A program made the translations under genes and the position numbers. A model generated the notes under the pieces. It was not told the DNA's origin and did not search any database. It was given only the letters and a program-made list of their open reading frames with translations. Shown here piece by piece: positions 31,968-41,498 of a DNA stretch of 64,000 bases. Source of the DNA: BD2-11 clade cluster bacterium bin43 (GTDB taxonomy: Bacteria; Gemmatimonadota; Gemmatimonadetes; Longimicrobiales; Gaopeijiaceae); the NCBI GenBank assembly GCA_002238605.1, contig MPMR01000005.1, forward strand, positions 1 to 64,000, read 5' to 3'. The stretch's first letter is position 1; each line of letters opens with the position of its first letter.

Positions 31968-34499
31968 CTATCCCCTCATCCGGCTCCCGGACGGATCGAA
32001 CAGCGCCGTGCCGACCGCCGCCACCCTGACCGGGAAACACTCGTTCATGTACATCACCTGCAGGCTCTCGCCGACGCGGGCCAGGTCGGCAGGCAGCCAG
32101 GCCATCAGAAGGTATCTGCCCACGGACGGGCCCATCCCGGCGGAGGTGACGCGCGATTCCCTCCCGAACGCGTCCACGACGCGGTCTCCGCCGGGCGTCA
32201 GGATCGGCTCGTTCCCGCCGGTGGGGAAACGCGCGATGCCCGACGCGCTCGCGTGGCCGTCCATGGCGAGCGTGCAGACCCGCGCCACCGGCCCCTGCTC
32301 GCGGGCCTTCAGGTAGGCGGCCTTGCCGATGAAGTCGGGCCGCTTCACGTGACGCCGCGCCAACCCGGCCTCGACCGGTGAGTACTCGGAAGTGAGCTCG
32401 GCGCCCATCAGCAGGTAGCCCTTCTCCATGCGTCCCGTGGTGCCGTACACACCGATCCCCACCGGCCGCGCGTCGAATTCGCGGCCGGGGCGCCGGATCG
32501 CGTCCCAGAGCGCCAGGCCGTGCTCCGTACGCGTGTAGATCTCCCATCCGTTCTCGCCCACGTAGGAGATGCGCAGCATGGCGGCGGGAATCCCGTCGAT
32601 GAGCACGTGCTGCACCGTCCCGTACGGGAACTCCTCCTGGCCGAGCCCGCGGTCGGAGACACCGGCGAGCAGCGCCTGCGCATCGGGCCCCCACACGCCG
32701 AGGGTGGTGATCGCGGAAGTCCGGTCCTCGAACTGCACCGACCCGTCCCCCGGCAGGTGCTTGCGAAACCAGAACGCGTCGCGGGCTCCGTCGAACACCC
32801 CGGTTACGACCCGAAACCGGTCGGACGCGAGCCTCTGGATGGTCAGGTCGGCGCGAAAGCCTCCGTCGGGCGTCAGGAGCGGGGTGTAGATCGAGCTTCC
32901 GACCGGACGGTCGCAAGGGTTGACCGCCATCCGCTCCAGGTACGGGAGCACGCCGGGTCCGGAGACATCGAAGATCTGGAACGCGCCCAGATCCACGACG
33001 CCCACCTTCTCGCGCAGGTGCAGATGCTCCGCGTTGATGATGGGCGACCACCAGCGCCGGTCCCACTCGTGCGGGCGGTCCGGGACCTCGTAGCGCTCCA
33101 CGAGATCCTCGTTGGAGGCGTACCACTGCGGCCGCTCCCATCCGCGGGCCTCGAAGTACTCGGCTCCCAGAGCCTCGGTGCGGGGATGGAACGGGGACCG
33201 GTTGACCCCGCGCGCGGATTCCCATTGCTCGCGCGGATGCACGATCCCGTAGGTCTTGGGGAAGTGCTCGCGGCAGCGCGCCCGGACGTGATGCCCCGTG
33301 CGCTCGTGCGGCTGAAACCGCGTCACATCCGACTCGTGCGGATCGAGGAGACGCGGGTAGCCGTGCGTCATCCACTCGGCGACCAGGCGCGCCGATCCGG
33401 GGCCTTCCCGCACCCACACCGCCGCCGCCGACCAAAGGTTGGCCACCTCGGCGGTCTCGCCCAGCAGCTGCTGCGTGTCGGGCGTGAGCGAGAGCAGCCC
33501 GTTGACCGCATACTCCATCTTCGTGCCGGCCAGGAGTTCGCCCATGATCTCACGCGCGTGTTCCAGTTGCGGCGCGAAGTCCGTGGAGGTGAAGGGCAGT
33601 TCGGTAGGAGAACGCTCCGCCTCGGCGACGGAGGGGATGTCGTCGGGGTGCATCAGGATGGGACGATGCGCGTACGAGCCGACCTCCATGGCTCCGTCGC
33701 TCTGGCGCTCGTACATGAATGCGTCCATGTCGCGCACGATGGGATAGCCGATCTCGTTGCCGGTTCCGACGAGAAGTTCGACCGGGCCGAAATCGGCCAT
33801 CTGGTGTACCGCCGGGGTGAGCGGGATGGTGGCGCCGGCCATCGCCGCAATGCGCGGGCTCCAGACGCCGCAGGCGACGATCGCGTGGTCCACCTCGATG
33901 GTCCCGCAGGTCGTTGCCACCGCCCGGATGCGCGGGCGGCCAAAAGGAACCGGCTCCACCTCGAGCCCGACCACCTCGGTCTCGTCCAGCACGGTGAGCA
34001 CGCCTCTCGCCAGCGCCCGCTCGCGCATGATCGTGCCCGCCCCGACCGAGTCCACGACGGATACGCTCGGCGTGTAGAAGCCCCCGAGGATCACATCCGG
34101 GTTGACGAACGGCACCCTGGCGACGACTTCCGACGGCGTCAGCAGCGCGCTCTCGATGCCCCATACGCGCGCCGAGGTCATGCGCCGGCGCAGCTCCTCC
34201 ATGCGCTCTTCGGTCCGTGCGACCTCGATTCCGCCGCAGGTCGTGTTGGCGCCGAGCGCTTCGTACTGGCGCTGGCTCTCGAGCGTGATCAGCGCGATTT
34301 CGCGCCCGTGATCCGTCGGGAAGATGAAATTGGACGCGTGCCCGGTGGATCCCCCGGGGTCGGGAAGCGGGCCCTTGTCGATCAGCACCAGGTCATCCCA
34401 GCCGAGCCTCGCCAGGTGCTCGACCAGGCAGTTGCCGACGATGCCGGCTCCGATGACGGCGACCCCGGCTCTGGACGGCGCGGTGCGTCGTTCGCTCAT
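31968..34499 (-). CDS. FAD-dependent oxidoreductase-GcvT fusion (dimethylglycine/sarcosine dehydrogenase-like)
   Basis: From the ATG at 34497-34499 (MSERRTAP) the protein has 843 residues. The N-terminal half is a DAO-type FAD domain with VAVIGAGIVGNCLVEHLARL at about 13-32. The C-terminal half is a GcvT domain with GGFRADLTIQRLASDRFRVV and ISYVGENGWEIYTR. This order matches dimethylglycine and sarcosine dehydrogenases, which oxidise N-methyl groups and pass them to tetrahydrofolate. It converges with the DmdA-like gene at 30608-31912, so a linked demethylation pathway is plausible. Confidence 0.88.
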   Translation of the reverse strand: MSERRTAPSRAGVAVIGAGIVGNCLVEHLARLGWDDLVLIDKGPLPDPGGSTGHASNFIFPTDHGREIALITLESQRQYEALGANTTCGGIEVARTEERMEELRRRMTSARVWGIESALLTPSEVVARVPFVNPDVILGGFYTPSVSVVDSVGAGTIMRERALARGVLTVLDETEVVGLEVEPVPFGRPRIRAVATTCGTIEVDHAIVACGVWSPRIAAMAGATIPLTPAVHQMADFGPVELLVGTGNEIGYPIVRDMDAFMYERQSDGAMEVGSYAHRPILMHPDDIPSVAEAERSPTELPFTSTDFAPQLEHAREIMGELLAGTKMEYAVNGLLSLTPDTQQLLGETAEVANLWSAAAVWVREGPGSARLVAEWMTHGYPRLLDPHESDVTRFQPHERTGHHVRARCREHFPKTYGIVHPREQWESARGVNRSPFHPRTEALGAEYFEARGWERPQWYASNEDLVERYEVPDRPHEWDRRWWSPIINAEHLHLREKVGVVDLGAFQIFDVSGPGVLPYLERMAVNPCDRPVGSSIYTPLLTPDGGFRADLTIQRLASDRFRVVTGVFDGARDAFWFRKHLPGDGSVQFEDRTSAITTLGVWGPDAQALLAGVSDRGLGQEEFPYGTVQHVLIDGIPAAMLRISYVGENGWEIYTRTEHGLALWDAIRRPGREFDARPVGIGVYGTTGRMEKGYLLMGAELTSEYSPVEAGLARRHVKRPDFIGKAAYLKAREQGPVARVCTLAMDGHASASGIARFPTGGNEPILTPGGDRVVDAFGRESRVTSAGMGPSVGRYLLMAWLPADLARVGESLQVMYMNECFPVRVAAVGTALFDPSGSRMRG

Positions 34500-34555
34500 G
34501 GCAGCTTTCATCTCGCGCGGGTGCCCGCCGTATATGAGAGAGGCGTCCCGTTGTG

Positions 34556-35632
34556 CTATCGGGCGGCTCCCTCTCCGACGGTCATCCGGAATGCGGTGAG
34601 CACCGGAAACGGGTCCGCGGCCAACGTGTAGATGGCGTCAGGTGCTATCGCAACGCCCCGGGCCCAGTCGGGCAGGAGCACCGAACCCAGGTATGAGCCC
34701 TCCGCCAGGCTGAACAGATCCAGCAGGTGCCCGCGGACGTTGCTTTCCCCGTAGTAGTGAACGAACAGGGTATCCCCGCGCGCCCCGAAGTCCATCGCGG
34801 TGAACACGCTCTCGGTCGTTCGCGTGCTTCGAGTGGTCACCGTTCGGCCATCAACCACTTCTTCACGGACGGAAGTCTGGATTCCGGGAAAATCGGCATG
34901 CTCCGCATAGGGGAATCCCGCCGCGTCGCGGTCCCTGCCCATACGCCACCAGCCATTCCCCGCCGTGAAGCCGAACACCCATCCCGCGCCCGCGCCGACC
35001 ACCCTTCCCTGGCGCGCAATTCGCGACAGATCCCGGTAGGTCCGCAAGGGAAAGCCCACCGAATCGACAACGACTCCGTTCTGGTCGGAGACCAGAAACG
35101 CCGGTTCCGCCAAGTGCGTCAGCACGACCAGGCTGCCGTCGTCCAGGCTCGCAACGGATTCCGGCGCCATGCCGCTCAGGTTCGTCTCGCCTGCCAACCG
35201 GCCATCGGGGTCAATGATGGTGAGCCGCTCGTTTACGTTGTCGACGACTGCGGCTCCGCCGCCCGGCAGCTGCACGATGCCCCGCACCGTCCGGAACTCT
35301 CCCGGCCCCCGACCTGCACGGCCGAAGGTCCACCGTACTTCGCCTTCCGCCGAGATTCGGATCGCGGCGTTGCGCCCCCCGTCCCACAGAGTCACCCCCT
35401 CCGCGCCGGCCGACATCCAGTATGGATTGAGCAGAAGCGTATCGGCTGCGGTTCCGCCGATGGACCACAGCGTGTCCATGTCGGCGGGGAGGAAAGTCCG
35501 CTCGGCAACGACATCCTCTTCCGACCATAGCTCCGTGGGGTCGGATTGCACCTCTGCGCTGCACGACGTGCACAATACGCCGGCGAGAAGGACCGGAAGC
35601 GCAGCAGGGCGCCCGGGAGGGCTCGGACCCAT
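34556..35632 (-). CDS. secreted 6-bladed beta-propeller protein
   Basis: The 358-residue precursor has a secretion signal ending LLAGVLCTSCSAEV; the cysteine there could be lipid-modified, but the lipobox is not canonical. The mature part has propeller blades, for example WTFGRAGRGPGEFRTVRGIV, then GGGAAVVDNVNERLTIIDPD, typical of 6-bladed families. Such proteins often bind ligands or partners in the periplasm. Function is unknown. It starts 7 bp after the stop of the adjacent DoxX gene on the opposite gene order, so is perhaps independent. Confidence 0.75.
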   Translation of the reverse strand: MGPSPPGRPAALPVLLAGVLCTSCSAEVQSDPTELWSEEDVVAERTFLPADMDTLWSIGGTAADTLLLNPYWMSAGAEGVTLWDGGRNAAIRISAEGEVRWTFGRAGRGPGEFRTVRGIVQLPGGGAAVVDNVNERLTIIDPDGRLAGETNLSGMAPESVASLDDGSLVVLTHLAEPAFLVSDQNGVVVDSVGFPLRTYRDLSRIARQGRVVGAGAGWVFGFTAGNGWWRMGRDRDAAGFPYAEHADFPGIQTSVREEVVDGRTVTTRSTRTTESVFTAMDFGARGDTLFVHYYGESNVRGHLLDLFSLAEGSYLGSVLLPDWARGVAIAPDAIYTLAADPFPVLTAFRMTVGEGAAR

Positions 35633-35639
35633 GACTCTC

Positions 35640-35978
35640 CTACCGCGAATTCTTCGCGACCAGCAGACAGAGGAGCAGCGTCACCAGCGGGACCACGGCC
35701 TGCGCCGCCTGGCCGTTCGTGACCAGCGTGTAGATGGCGCCGAGCATGACCGGGATCATGGCCGCGGCGGCGAGGAAGCGGGTCTTCTTCATTAGAAAAC
35801 CGACGCCCGCGGCCGTCTCGGCGACGCCGATCAGGTATTGGAACCAGCCGGAATAACCCCACATCTCGAACTGCTCGACCATCGTGCCCGTCAGCTTCAT
35901 GACGCCGTTCAGCAGGAAGAGCAACGCCAGCAGGATCGATGCCACCAGAATGCCTTTTCCGGATCCCTTGTCCGCCAT
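35640..35978 (-). CDS. DoxX-like four-helix membrane protein (copy 2)
   Basis: The ATG at 35976-35978 has GGAG 6 bp upstream, which favours it over the ATG at 35990. The 112-residue protein has four membrane helices and the DoxX-like pattern: LLNGVMKLTGTMVEQFEMWG, FQYLIGVAETAAGVGFLM and RFLAAAAMIPVMLGAIYTLV. It is a clear paralogue of the neighbouring gene at 36065-36406, which shares the MKLxG, E-x-W-GY and GVxETAAGxxLM segments. DoxX relatives take part in quinone or thiosulfate redox or in membrane integrity; this one is unassigned. Confidence 0.8.
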   Translation of the reverse strand: MADKGSGKGILVASILLALLFLLNGVMKLTGTMVEQFEMWGYSGWFQYLIGVAETAAGVGFLMKKTRFLAAAAMIPVMLGAIYTLVTNGQAAQAVVPLVTLLLCLLVAKNSR

Positions 35979-36064
35979 TTCATGCTCCATGAGTTGCAGG
36001 GTCTTGCGGGTGAGCGACGAAAGTAAGGCGAAGCCGGGGTCCCGGACACCGTGACGGTGGGCGG

Positions 36065-36406
36065 CTACCTCGAGTAATTGGCCACGACGACAGCCAGCAG
36101 AAACGCCAGGGCGGGCATGACGATGCGATCGGTGTCGCCGGCCCGCAGCAGCGTGTAGAGCGCACCGAGCATCACGGCCATGACGGCCAGCGCGCCGTAC
36201 AGCCGCGTCCGCCGCCGCATCAGGGCGAGGCCCGCGGCCGTTTCCGTGACACCGATGAAATAGAAGAACCAGACCGGGTAGCCCCACACCTCGAACCGAT
36301 CCCACCACCCGCCGATGAGCTTCATGGTACCCGTCATCAGAAACACCAGCGCCAGGAGCACCGACACGGTCGGAATCACCTGTTCCGGCACGTCCCTGGT
36401 CGACAT
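36065..36406 (-). CDS. DoxX-like four-helix membrane protein (copy 1)
   Basis: AGGAG lies 7 bp before the ATG at 36404-36406. The 113-residue product has four membrane helices with LVFLMTGTMKLIGGWWDRFE, FFYFIGVTETAAGLALMRRR and LGALYTLLRAG. It aligns end to end with the protein at 35640-35978. Two tandem copies 86 bp apart on the same strand suggest a recent duplication. The pair may form a hetero-oligomer. Confidence 0.8.
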   Translation of the reverse strand: MSTRDVPEQVIPTVSVLLALVFLMTGTMKLIGGWWDRFEVWGYPVWFFYFIGVTETAAGLALMRRRTRLYGALAVMAVMLGALYTLLRAGDTDRIVMPALAFLLAVVVANYSR

Positions 36407-36666
36407 GGCTCGCTCCTGGCGCTCGCGGATACCGTGCATGGAAGCCCAAGGGAAGGTACGCCCTGAACGGCATCCGGGACACGGTTCCGATGGTCCGTCA
36501 AGCCGCGCCCGGTGACGCGCCAACCTTGACGTTACGGCAGGGTTGGGCGGATTCGGCGCAGAATCGGGTTGATGGCCTGCTCGCCCCGAAGGTCAGCCCT
36601 GTTTCGGTCGATCGCCTGATCGCGCCGAGGTCAGCGCTGTCGGCCGGGCGTCTGCCGGCCCCGAGG

Positions 36667-37179
36667 CTAGCCCTGTCGTTCCGGCGCGGGTCCGCGGACG
36701 AGGCTTACGCTGACGGTGGAGGCTTCATCCGGCGGCCCGTCGCCGTCCCAGGTGTAGTTGGCGGTGAAGCCGTGGTCCGCGGGCTCGTTGACGCTGGCTT
36801 CCGCCAGGCTCAGGCCGGCGTCATCGAGATGGAGGACAAGGGTCGCCAGGTCATCGTCGGTCAGGGCACGGTCCAGGGTGAGGTGGATGTGGTTCTCCCC
36901 GCCGGCTCCCCAGCGGATGCTGGTGACGGTGTAGTCCGTCTCGCCGATCGAGAAGGCCGGTTCGCTCAGCGAGCCGTAGTGCGCCACTTCCGCGCTGCAG
37001 TTGGCGGCGCCCGAACAATAGCCGAGCGCGTCCGAACCGGAGGCGGGCCGGGCCACCGTCAGCGTTGCGGACCAGACCGGGGTCTGGGCATGCGCACGGG
37101 TCGCGGGGACGAGCATGGCGGCGGCCACGAGGAATCCCGCCAGGGCGAATCGAGTCGGGTTGCGGGTTGGCACGCTCAT
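36667..37179 (-). CDS. secreted beta-sandwich module protein
   Basis: The ATG overlaps the stop of the PIG-L gene by 4 bp (ATGA), giving 170 residues. A signal peptide ends AHAQ at about residue 32. The mature part starts TPVWSATLTVARPASGSDAL and has the sequence FSIGETDYTVTSIRWGAGGE, a LDDAGLSLAEASVNEP strand and a SVSLVR end. This resembles the about 130-residue beta-rich units often seen in tandem in surface proteins with fibronectin III domains. Here it is a single unit with two cysteines (GYCSGAANC). It is co-transcribed with the PIG-L deacetylase. Confidence 0.7.
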   Translation of the reverse strand: MSVPTRNPTRFALAGFLVAAAMLVPATRAHAQTPVWSATLTVARPASGSDALGYCSGAANCSAEVAHYGSLSEPAFSIGETDYTVTSIRWGAGGENHIHLTLDRALTDDDLATLVLHLDDAGLSLAEASVNEPADHGFTANYTWDGDGPPDEASTVSVSLVRGPAPERQG

Positions 37180-39944
37180 CGGGCGCCGGGCGCGAGCCCC
37201 TCGGCCGGGTCCGGGATCGGCGTCAGGTACTCTCTCCAAGTCCGGCCATCAAGCGAGACCAGGTTGGCGAACAGGCGATAGGCGCCCGGGATGCCTTCGC
37301 CGAACTGCCGGAACAGCGCGAGGCCCGTGTAGATGTACACGCCCTCTCCGAGAGGAGCGATCAGAAGCGACCCCTCCTTGGGCGCCTCGCCGGGATCGGC
37401 CATGGACAGCACCGGGGTGAAAGCCGGATCCCACGTGTTCAGCATATAGAGGCCGCGCTCCTGTCTCCAGCCCTCGAAGTCGGCGTCGCCGATGCGGTTT
37501 GGTGCGTTGAGCACCGGGGCCGCGGGACGCAGGAAGGTGACGGCGGCGTTCTCGTCGGTGATGCGGTCGTGCGGCCGCGAGATCGTTACCGGATAGGGGG
37601 CGTGGCCGCTCGCCGGAAAGGCGTACTGGTTGTACTGGGTCACGACGGTGCCCCCGGCACGGGCGAAGTCGAGGACCGCTTCGTTGGCGGCCGCAAGGTC
37701 CTCACGGGCTTCGTACGCGCGCACTCCCAGCACCAGGGCGTCGAAGCGCGCGAAATCGCCCGCCAGGACATCGGCCGGCCCCAGCATCTCGACCTCGAAA
37801 CCCAGGGAGGCGAGCGCCTCCGGCCCGGAATCCCCCGTGCCCATGATGTATCCGACGCGCCGGCCTTCGGGCACCGTGACCGGGAAGATGGAGGTGCGCA
37901 GTTCGGCGGGGTGGAACTGGGCCGCCCGTTCGATGTGCGGGTAGTCGATGAGCTCGACGCGCTCGCTCCAGGCACGGCCGTCCGGGGCGGTCACGGTGGC
38001 GCTCACCCGGTCGCGCCCTACGCCCCGGCCGGGCTCGGGCGCCACGGTGAGCATGTACGTGCGTTCCGTGCCGGGCGCCCCCAGCTCCACCGGGACGGAG
38101 GCAGGCACGACCGACCACCCCGCTCCCTCCAGGGTGAGTTCACCGGTGACCCCCTCCTGCGCCTCGTTGCGCACCCGGACGCTGACGGTGCGCGCCCCGG
38201 TGTCTCCCAGAGGCCACACCATCTGTTCGGGCGCGACCGTGACCGACAGGGCGGGCACCACCAGGAGCGGTTTCGTGAACTCGCCCTGGGCGGGGTCCAC
38301 CCCGTAATAGCGCGCTTCGCCATCGCTGGCGAGGGCCATCCGGGTCGGCGAACCGGTCGGGTCGCCGTCCATGACCAGCTCGAAGCGCACGCCACCCGTC
38401 AGCACGGGCGGATCGTGGGGCAGGCCCCGCAGCGCCGGCTCGTCCGGCCAGGCGTAGATGTCGCCCTCACGGGGCTCGCGCATGTAGTAGCGGCGGGAGG
38501 GGTCGGCGTCCGCGGGCACGTCTACGCGGAACACCCAGCGGCGGATCTCACCCGGCGCGAGCGTCTCCGAAGTGCCGGAGACCGTGGTCAGCGAAGTGCG
38601 GCGGGGACCGAATCCGCCCGTGTCGATGGTTCGGCCTTCGAGCAACTCCGCGCTCCAGCCGTCCGGGAGCGCCAGTCCGGGCCCGGCTCCCTCCACGCGA
38701 TAGGGCCCCGCGTTCCACAGGTCGACCCGCACCTCGAAGGACTCGCCGGGCACGATCAGGTCGTCGCTCGCGCGCACCTGCGTCAGCACGGCGGAGGAGG
38801 CCAGAAGGGCCTTGCGCACCAGGTCATGCCGGCGCCCGAGCACTTCAGTGACCTCGGGCGGCGCGTTCGGGCCGGCGGCGCGCGCAATGATGCGCTCGAG
38901 CGTCTCGAGCGCGCGGGCCAGCGCCGGGGCGGCCTGCTCCGGCGTCATTGCATCCAGCGAGGCCCCGGCGACCCCGATGGCCGCCCGATAGGTCTCGATC
39001 TCGCCCTGCGCCGCCTCGCTGGGCGGCACGGCCTTCGCAACCAGACCCGCAAAGGTCGTGTCGACGCCCACGAAGAAACCACCGGCGCCGTCAACCCCCT
39101 CCGCCGTCTTCACCAGCGCCAGGATCGATTGCCGCGGTCCCATCGGCTGTGCCGATCCCATGTCCTGGGAGCGGTGCTGGCTGCGCGAATCCATCGAGAC
39201 CTGGTAATAGGAGCGGGCCAGGAGCGGATCGAAGGCTCCCGGCTGGAGCGTGGCCGCCTCTCCCCCAACGAACCCGCCCCGCGCCAGGTAGAGCTTGTCG
39301 GTCTGCCAGGCCTCGATGCCGTCCCCGAGTTGCTCCGGAAAGCGGCTCGGATCCGCAGCCACGTCGAAGGCTTCGTGCGCGAGCATGCCCGCGACCTGAT
39401 GCTGGCCGTGGCCGTCCCTCGGCGTACCGCTGAACACGGAAACGATGACCTGCGGCCGGAACCGCCGGATGGCCCACACCACATCGCCGAGAATCTCCTC
39501 GCGGGGCCACTTGGAAAGCGTTTCCTCCGCGGACTTCGAGAAACCGAAGTCGATGGCCCGGGTGAAGAACTGCTCGCCGCCGTCGATGGCGCGCGCGGCT
39601 ACGAGCTCGTTGCTGCGGATGATGCCCAGCCCTTCCCAGAACTCGGTGCCGATGAGGTTCTGGCCTCCTTCGCCCCGGGTGAGCGCGAGATACGCGGTAC
39701 GGGCACCCATGCCGCGCGCCAGCGTGGTGATCGTGTTCGTGTCCTCGTCGTCAGGATGCGCCGCCACCATCAGCACCCGCTTCACCCCATCCAGCTGGCG
39801 CAGCAGGAGCCCCACGGCAACCGCGCCGCGATCGTCCGGGGGGGCCTGGGCGTGTGCGGGCACGGCGGCCGGGAGGGTGCCGATGGCCGGGAGGGCCAGT
39901 GAAGCAACGAGGGTGAGACGCGGAAATCGAAACATCCGAAACAT
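37176..39944 (-). CDS. secreted PIG-L (LmbE) family deacetylase with C-terminal GATase-like domain
   Basis: The 922-residue precursor has a signal peptide (TLPAAVPAHAQ, cleavage about 33). The LmbE zinc site AHPDDE is at about 60-66, followed by TRGEGGQNLIGTEF and the HGQHQVAG histidines, all expected for a zinc N-deacetylase. The middle part has CARDB-like Ig strands. The C-terminal part (RVGYIMGTGDSGPEALASLG, then VLGVRAYEAREDL) resembles a type 1 glutamine-amidotransferase-like fold without its catalytic Cys. The likely substrate is an N-acetylated sugar outside the cytoplasm. Confidence 0.87.
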   Translation of the reverse strand: MFRMFRFPRLTLVASLALPAIGTLPAAVPAHAQAPPDDRGAVAVGLLLRQLDGVKRVLMVAAHPDDEDTNTITTLARGMGARTAYLALTRGEGGQNLIGTEFWEGLGIIRSNELVAARAIDGGEQFFTRAIDFGFSKSAEETLSKWPREEILGDVVWAIRRFRPQVIVSVFSGTPRDGHGQHQVAGMLAHEAFDVAADPSRFPEQLGDGIEAWQTDKLYLARGGFVGGEAATLQPGAFDPLLARSYYQVSMDSRSQHRSQDMGSAQPMGPRQSILALVKTAEGVDGAGGFFVGVDTTFAGLVAKAVPPSEAAQGEIETYRAAIGVAGASLDAMTPEQAAPALARALETLERIIARAAGPNAPPEVTEVLGRRHDLVRKALLASSAVLTQVRASDDLIVPGESFEVRVDLWNAGPYRVEGAGPGLALPDGWSAELLEGRTIDTGGFGPRRTSLTTVSGTSETLAPGEIRRWVFRVDVPADADPSRRYYMREPREGDIYAWPDEPALRGLPHDPPVLTGGVRFELVMDGDPTGSPTRMALASDGEARYYGVDPAQGEFTKPLLVVPALSVTVAPEQMVWPLGDTGARTVSVRVRNEAQEGVTGELTLEGAGWSVVPASVPVELGAPGTERTYMLTVAPEPGRGVGRDRVSATVTAPDGRAWSERVELIDYPHIERAAQFHPAELRTSIFPVTVPEGRRVGYIMGTGDSGPEALASLGFEVEMLGPADVLAGDFARFDALVLGVRAYEAREDLAAANEAVLDFARAGGTVVTQYNQYAFPASGHAPYPVTISRPHDRITDENAAVTFLRPAAPVLNAPNRIGDADFEGWRQERGLYMLNTWDPAFTPVLSMADPGEAPKEGSLLIAPLGEGVYIYTGLALFRQFGEGIPGAYRLFANLVSLDGRTWREYLTPIPDPAEGLAPGAR

Positions 39945-40039
39945 CCTTGGTAATCATGCGCGTGCAATCATGCGCGCTCGCGTGGGGCGCAAAACGTAGC
40001 CATGGGCGCGAAAGGGGAAAAGTGCGGGGCGGCGGTCCC

Positions 40040-41185
40040 CTAACGTCCCGGTTCGATCTCGAATTCAGCCCCCGCCAGTTCCTCGAACCAGGCGTCCACC
40101 TGGTCGGGATCCTCGCTGAAGGCGAGCGACAGCAGCAGAAGCAATCTCGCTTTCTGCGGATAGAGGTTGTCGTTGCCGGTGCGGAAGCGATGGGTGCGCC
40201 TGAAGACCACCCCCATCTCCTCGGCCCTCTCCTGCACCTCCCCGGAGCCGCGTCCTCCCGCGAGCACGATGCCCCGGACTCCGGCTTCGGCCCACGCCGT
40301 GATGGCCTCGTCCAGCCCCGCGCCCTGGTATCCGATGAGGACCTCGACCCGGGGAAGGTCGTCCTTCGAGATCCGGCTCAGATCGAAGGGGGTCCTCCAC
40401 CGCCCGGGGTCGGCACAATGCTGTACACGCGGGGGAGCCCGGTAGGTTCGCACGTCCAGTTCGTCGATGAAGCCCAGGTTGCCAAGCTCGCGTGACACGA
40501 AGGTGTCCATCCGGTAGGCATCGCCCTTCCATGCCTCCTTGGCGGCGTGGAATTCGTCGTTGAGCATGAGCACGGTGCCGAAGCAGCGCGTCTCGCCGCT
40601 CGCCGCGAGCACGATGGCGTTGAACAGGTTGGCGTGCGCGTCGGTGCCGATCACGGTCCAGGGCCGCATCGCCCCGGTGATGACCACCGGCTTCCGGCTC
40701 TGCACGGTCAGGTCGAGCCAGTAGACGAACTCGTCCATGCTTCCCGTGCCTGAAGTCACGACCACCGCGTCGGCCGTCTCGAGCGCCTCCTCGACGGCCA
40801 GGGTGAGGTCGTAGAAGTCGGCGATCGCGTAGCCGCCCGAGGGCCGGTTGCCGAACTGGACGGTGGTGACGTCCGCCACCTCGTCGATCTGGGGCCTGAG
40901 CTCCGAGAGCATCTCGTCGATGCCGAGCGAGCCGGCCCGATAGCTCTGGAAGCTGGTGCGGGTATCGGATACCCCCGCGATGGTTCCCCCCGTTGCCACG
41001 ATGGTCACCCGTGGCAGCGCCCCGGCATCTGCGGGGGAATCGGCGTCCCCGGACGCCTGGGCGGTGGCCTGCGGCGAGGGAGCCGGTGCCGGTGTCGCAA
41101 CCATCTCCGGCGCTGCCGCCGCGCACGCCGTGTTCGCCGCGAGGACCGCGAGTCCCTGAAAACAGGTGACCGTAAACCGTCTCAT
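40040..41185 (-). CDS. L-asparaginase-like secreted protein with altered active site
   Basis: AAGGAGAGAGG lies before the ATG at 41183-41185. The 381-residue precursor has a secretion signal ending near residue 25 and an Ala/Pro linker. Asparaginase motif one is intact: ATGGTIAG with Thr68. The second, usually THGTDT, reads TSGTGSMDEFVY, so Thr147 is kept but the catalytic Asp is replaced by Gly148 and the His by Ser. GAMRPWTVIGTDAHANLFNA and the C-terminal GRGSGE loop match the family. Either the enzyme uses another acid or it acts on a different substrate. Confidence 0.8.
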   Translation of the reverse strand: MRRFTVTCFQGLAVLAANTACAAAAPEMVATPAPAPSPQATAQASGDADSPADAGALPRVTIVATGGTIAGVSDTRTSFQSYRAGSLGIDEMLSELRPQIDEVADVTTVQFGNRPSGGYAIADFYDLTLAVEEALETADAVVVTSGTGSMDEFVYWLDLTVQSRKPVVITGAMRPWTVIGTDAHANLFNAIVLAASGETRCFGTVLMLNDEFHAAKEAWKGDAYRMDTFVSRELGNLGFIDELDVRTYRAPPRVQHCADPGRWRTPFDLSRISKDDLPRVEVLIGYQGAGLDEAITAWAEAGVRGIVLAGGRGSGEVQERAEEMGVVFRRTHRFRTGNDNLYPQKARLLLLLSLAFSEDPDQVDAWFEELAGAEFEIEPGR

Positions 41186-41498
41186 GGGCCTCTCTCCTTC
41201 GATTTCGGGTGCTCGCCGGGTCGGGTGCGGCGCGCCTGGAGCAGGGAGCGCCGATTCCCCATCAAGGATACTCGGTCCGCGGCGTTTTGCCGACCTGCGA
41301 TGTCGCCCGGACCATGGGCCGGGACCATGAAGACGCTGCGTGCGGCCGCCCGCACATCCAGCGTGGTTCTCACGCCCGACGCCCACTTCACCGCATTGCC
41401 CGCATCGGGTGCGAGCTGCCGGGGAGCCGTCCGAACCCGCTCGAACAGCCTGCACGCGCCCGTCACCCGCAGGTATGCGGGATCACCCATACACCGGG
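41186..41498. other. 313-bp intergenic region between asparaginase-like gene and ABC permease
   Basis: It must hold the promoter of the asparaginase-like gene and possibly a terminator of the importer operon. No hairpin with a T run, no conserved riboswitch core and no convincing small frame was found. Confidence 0.35.
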
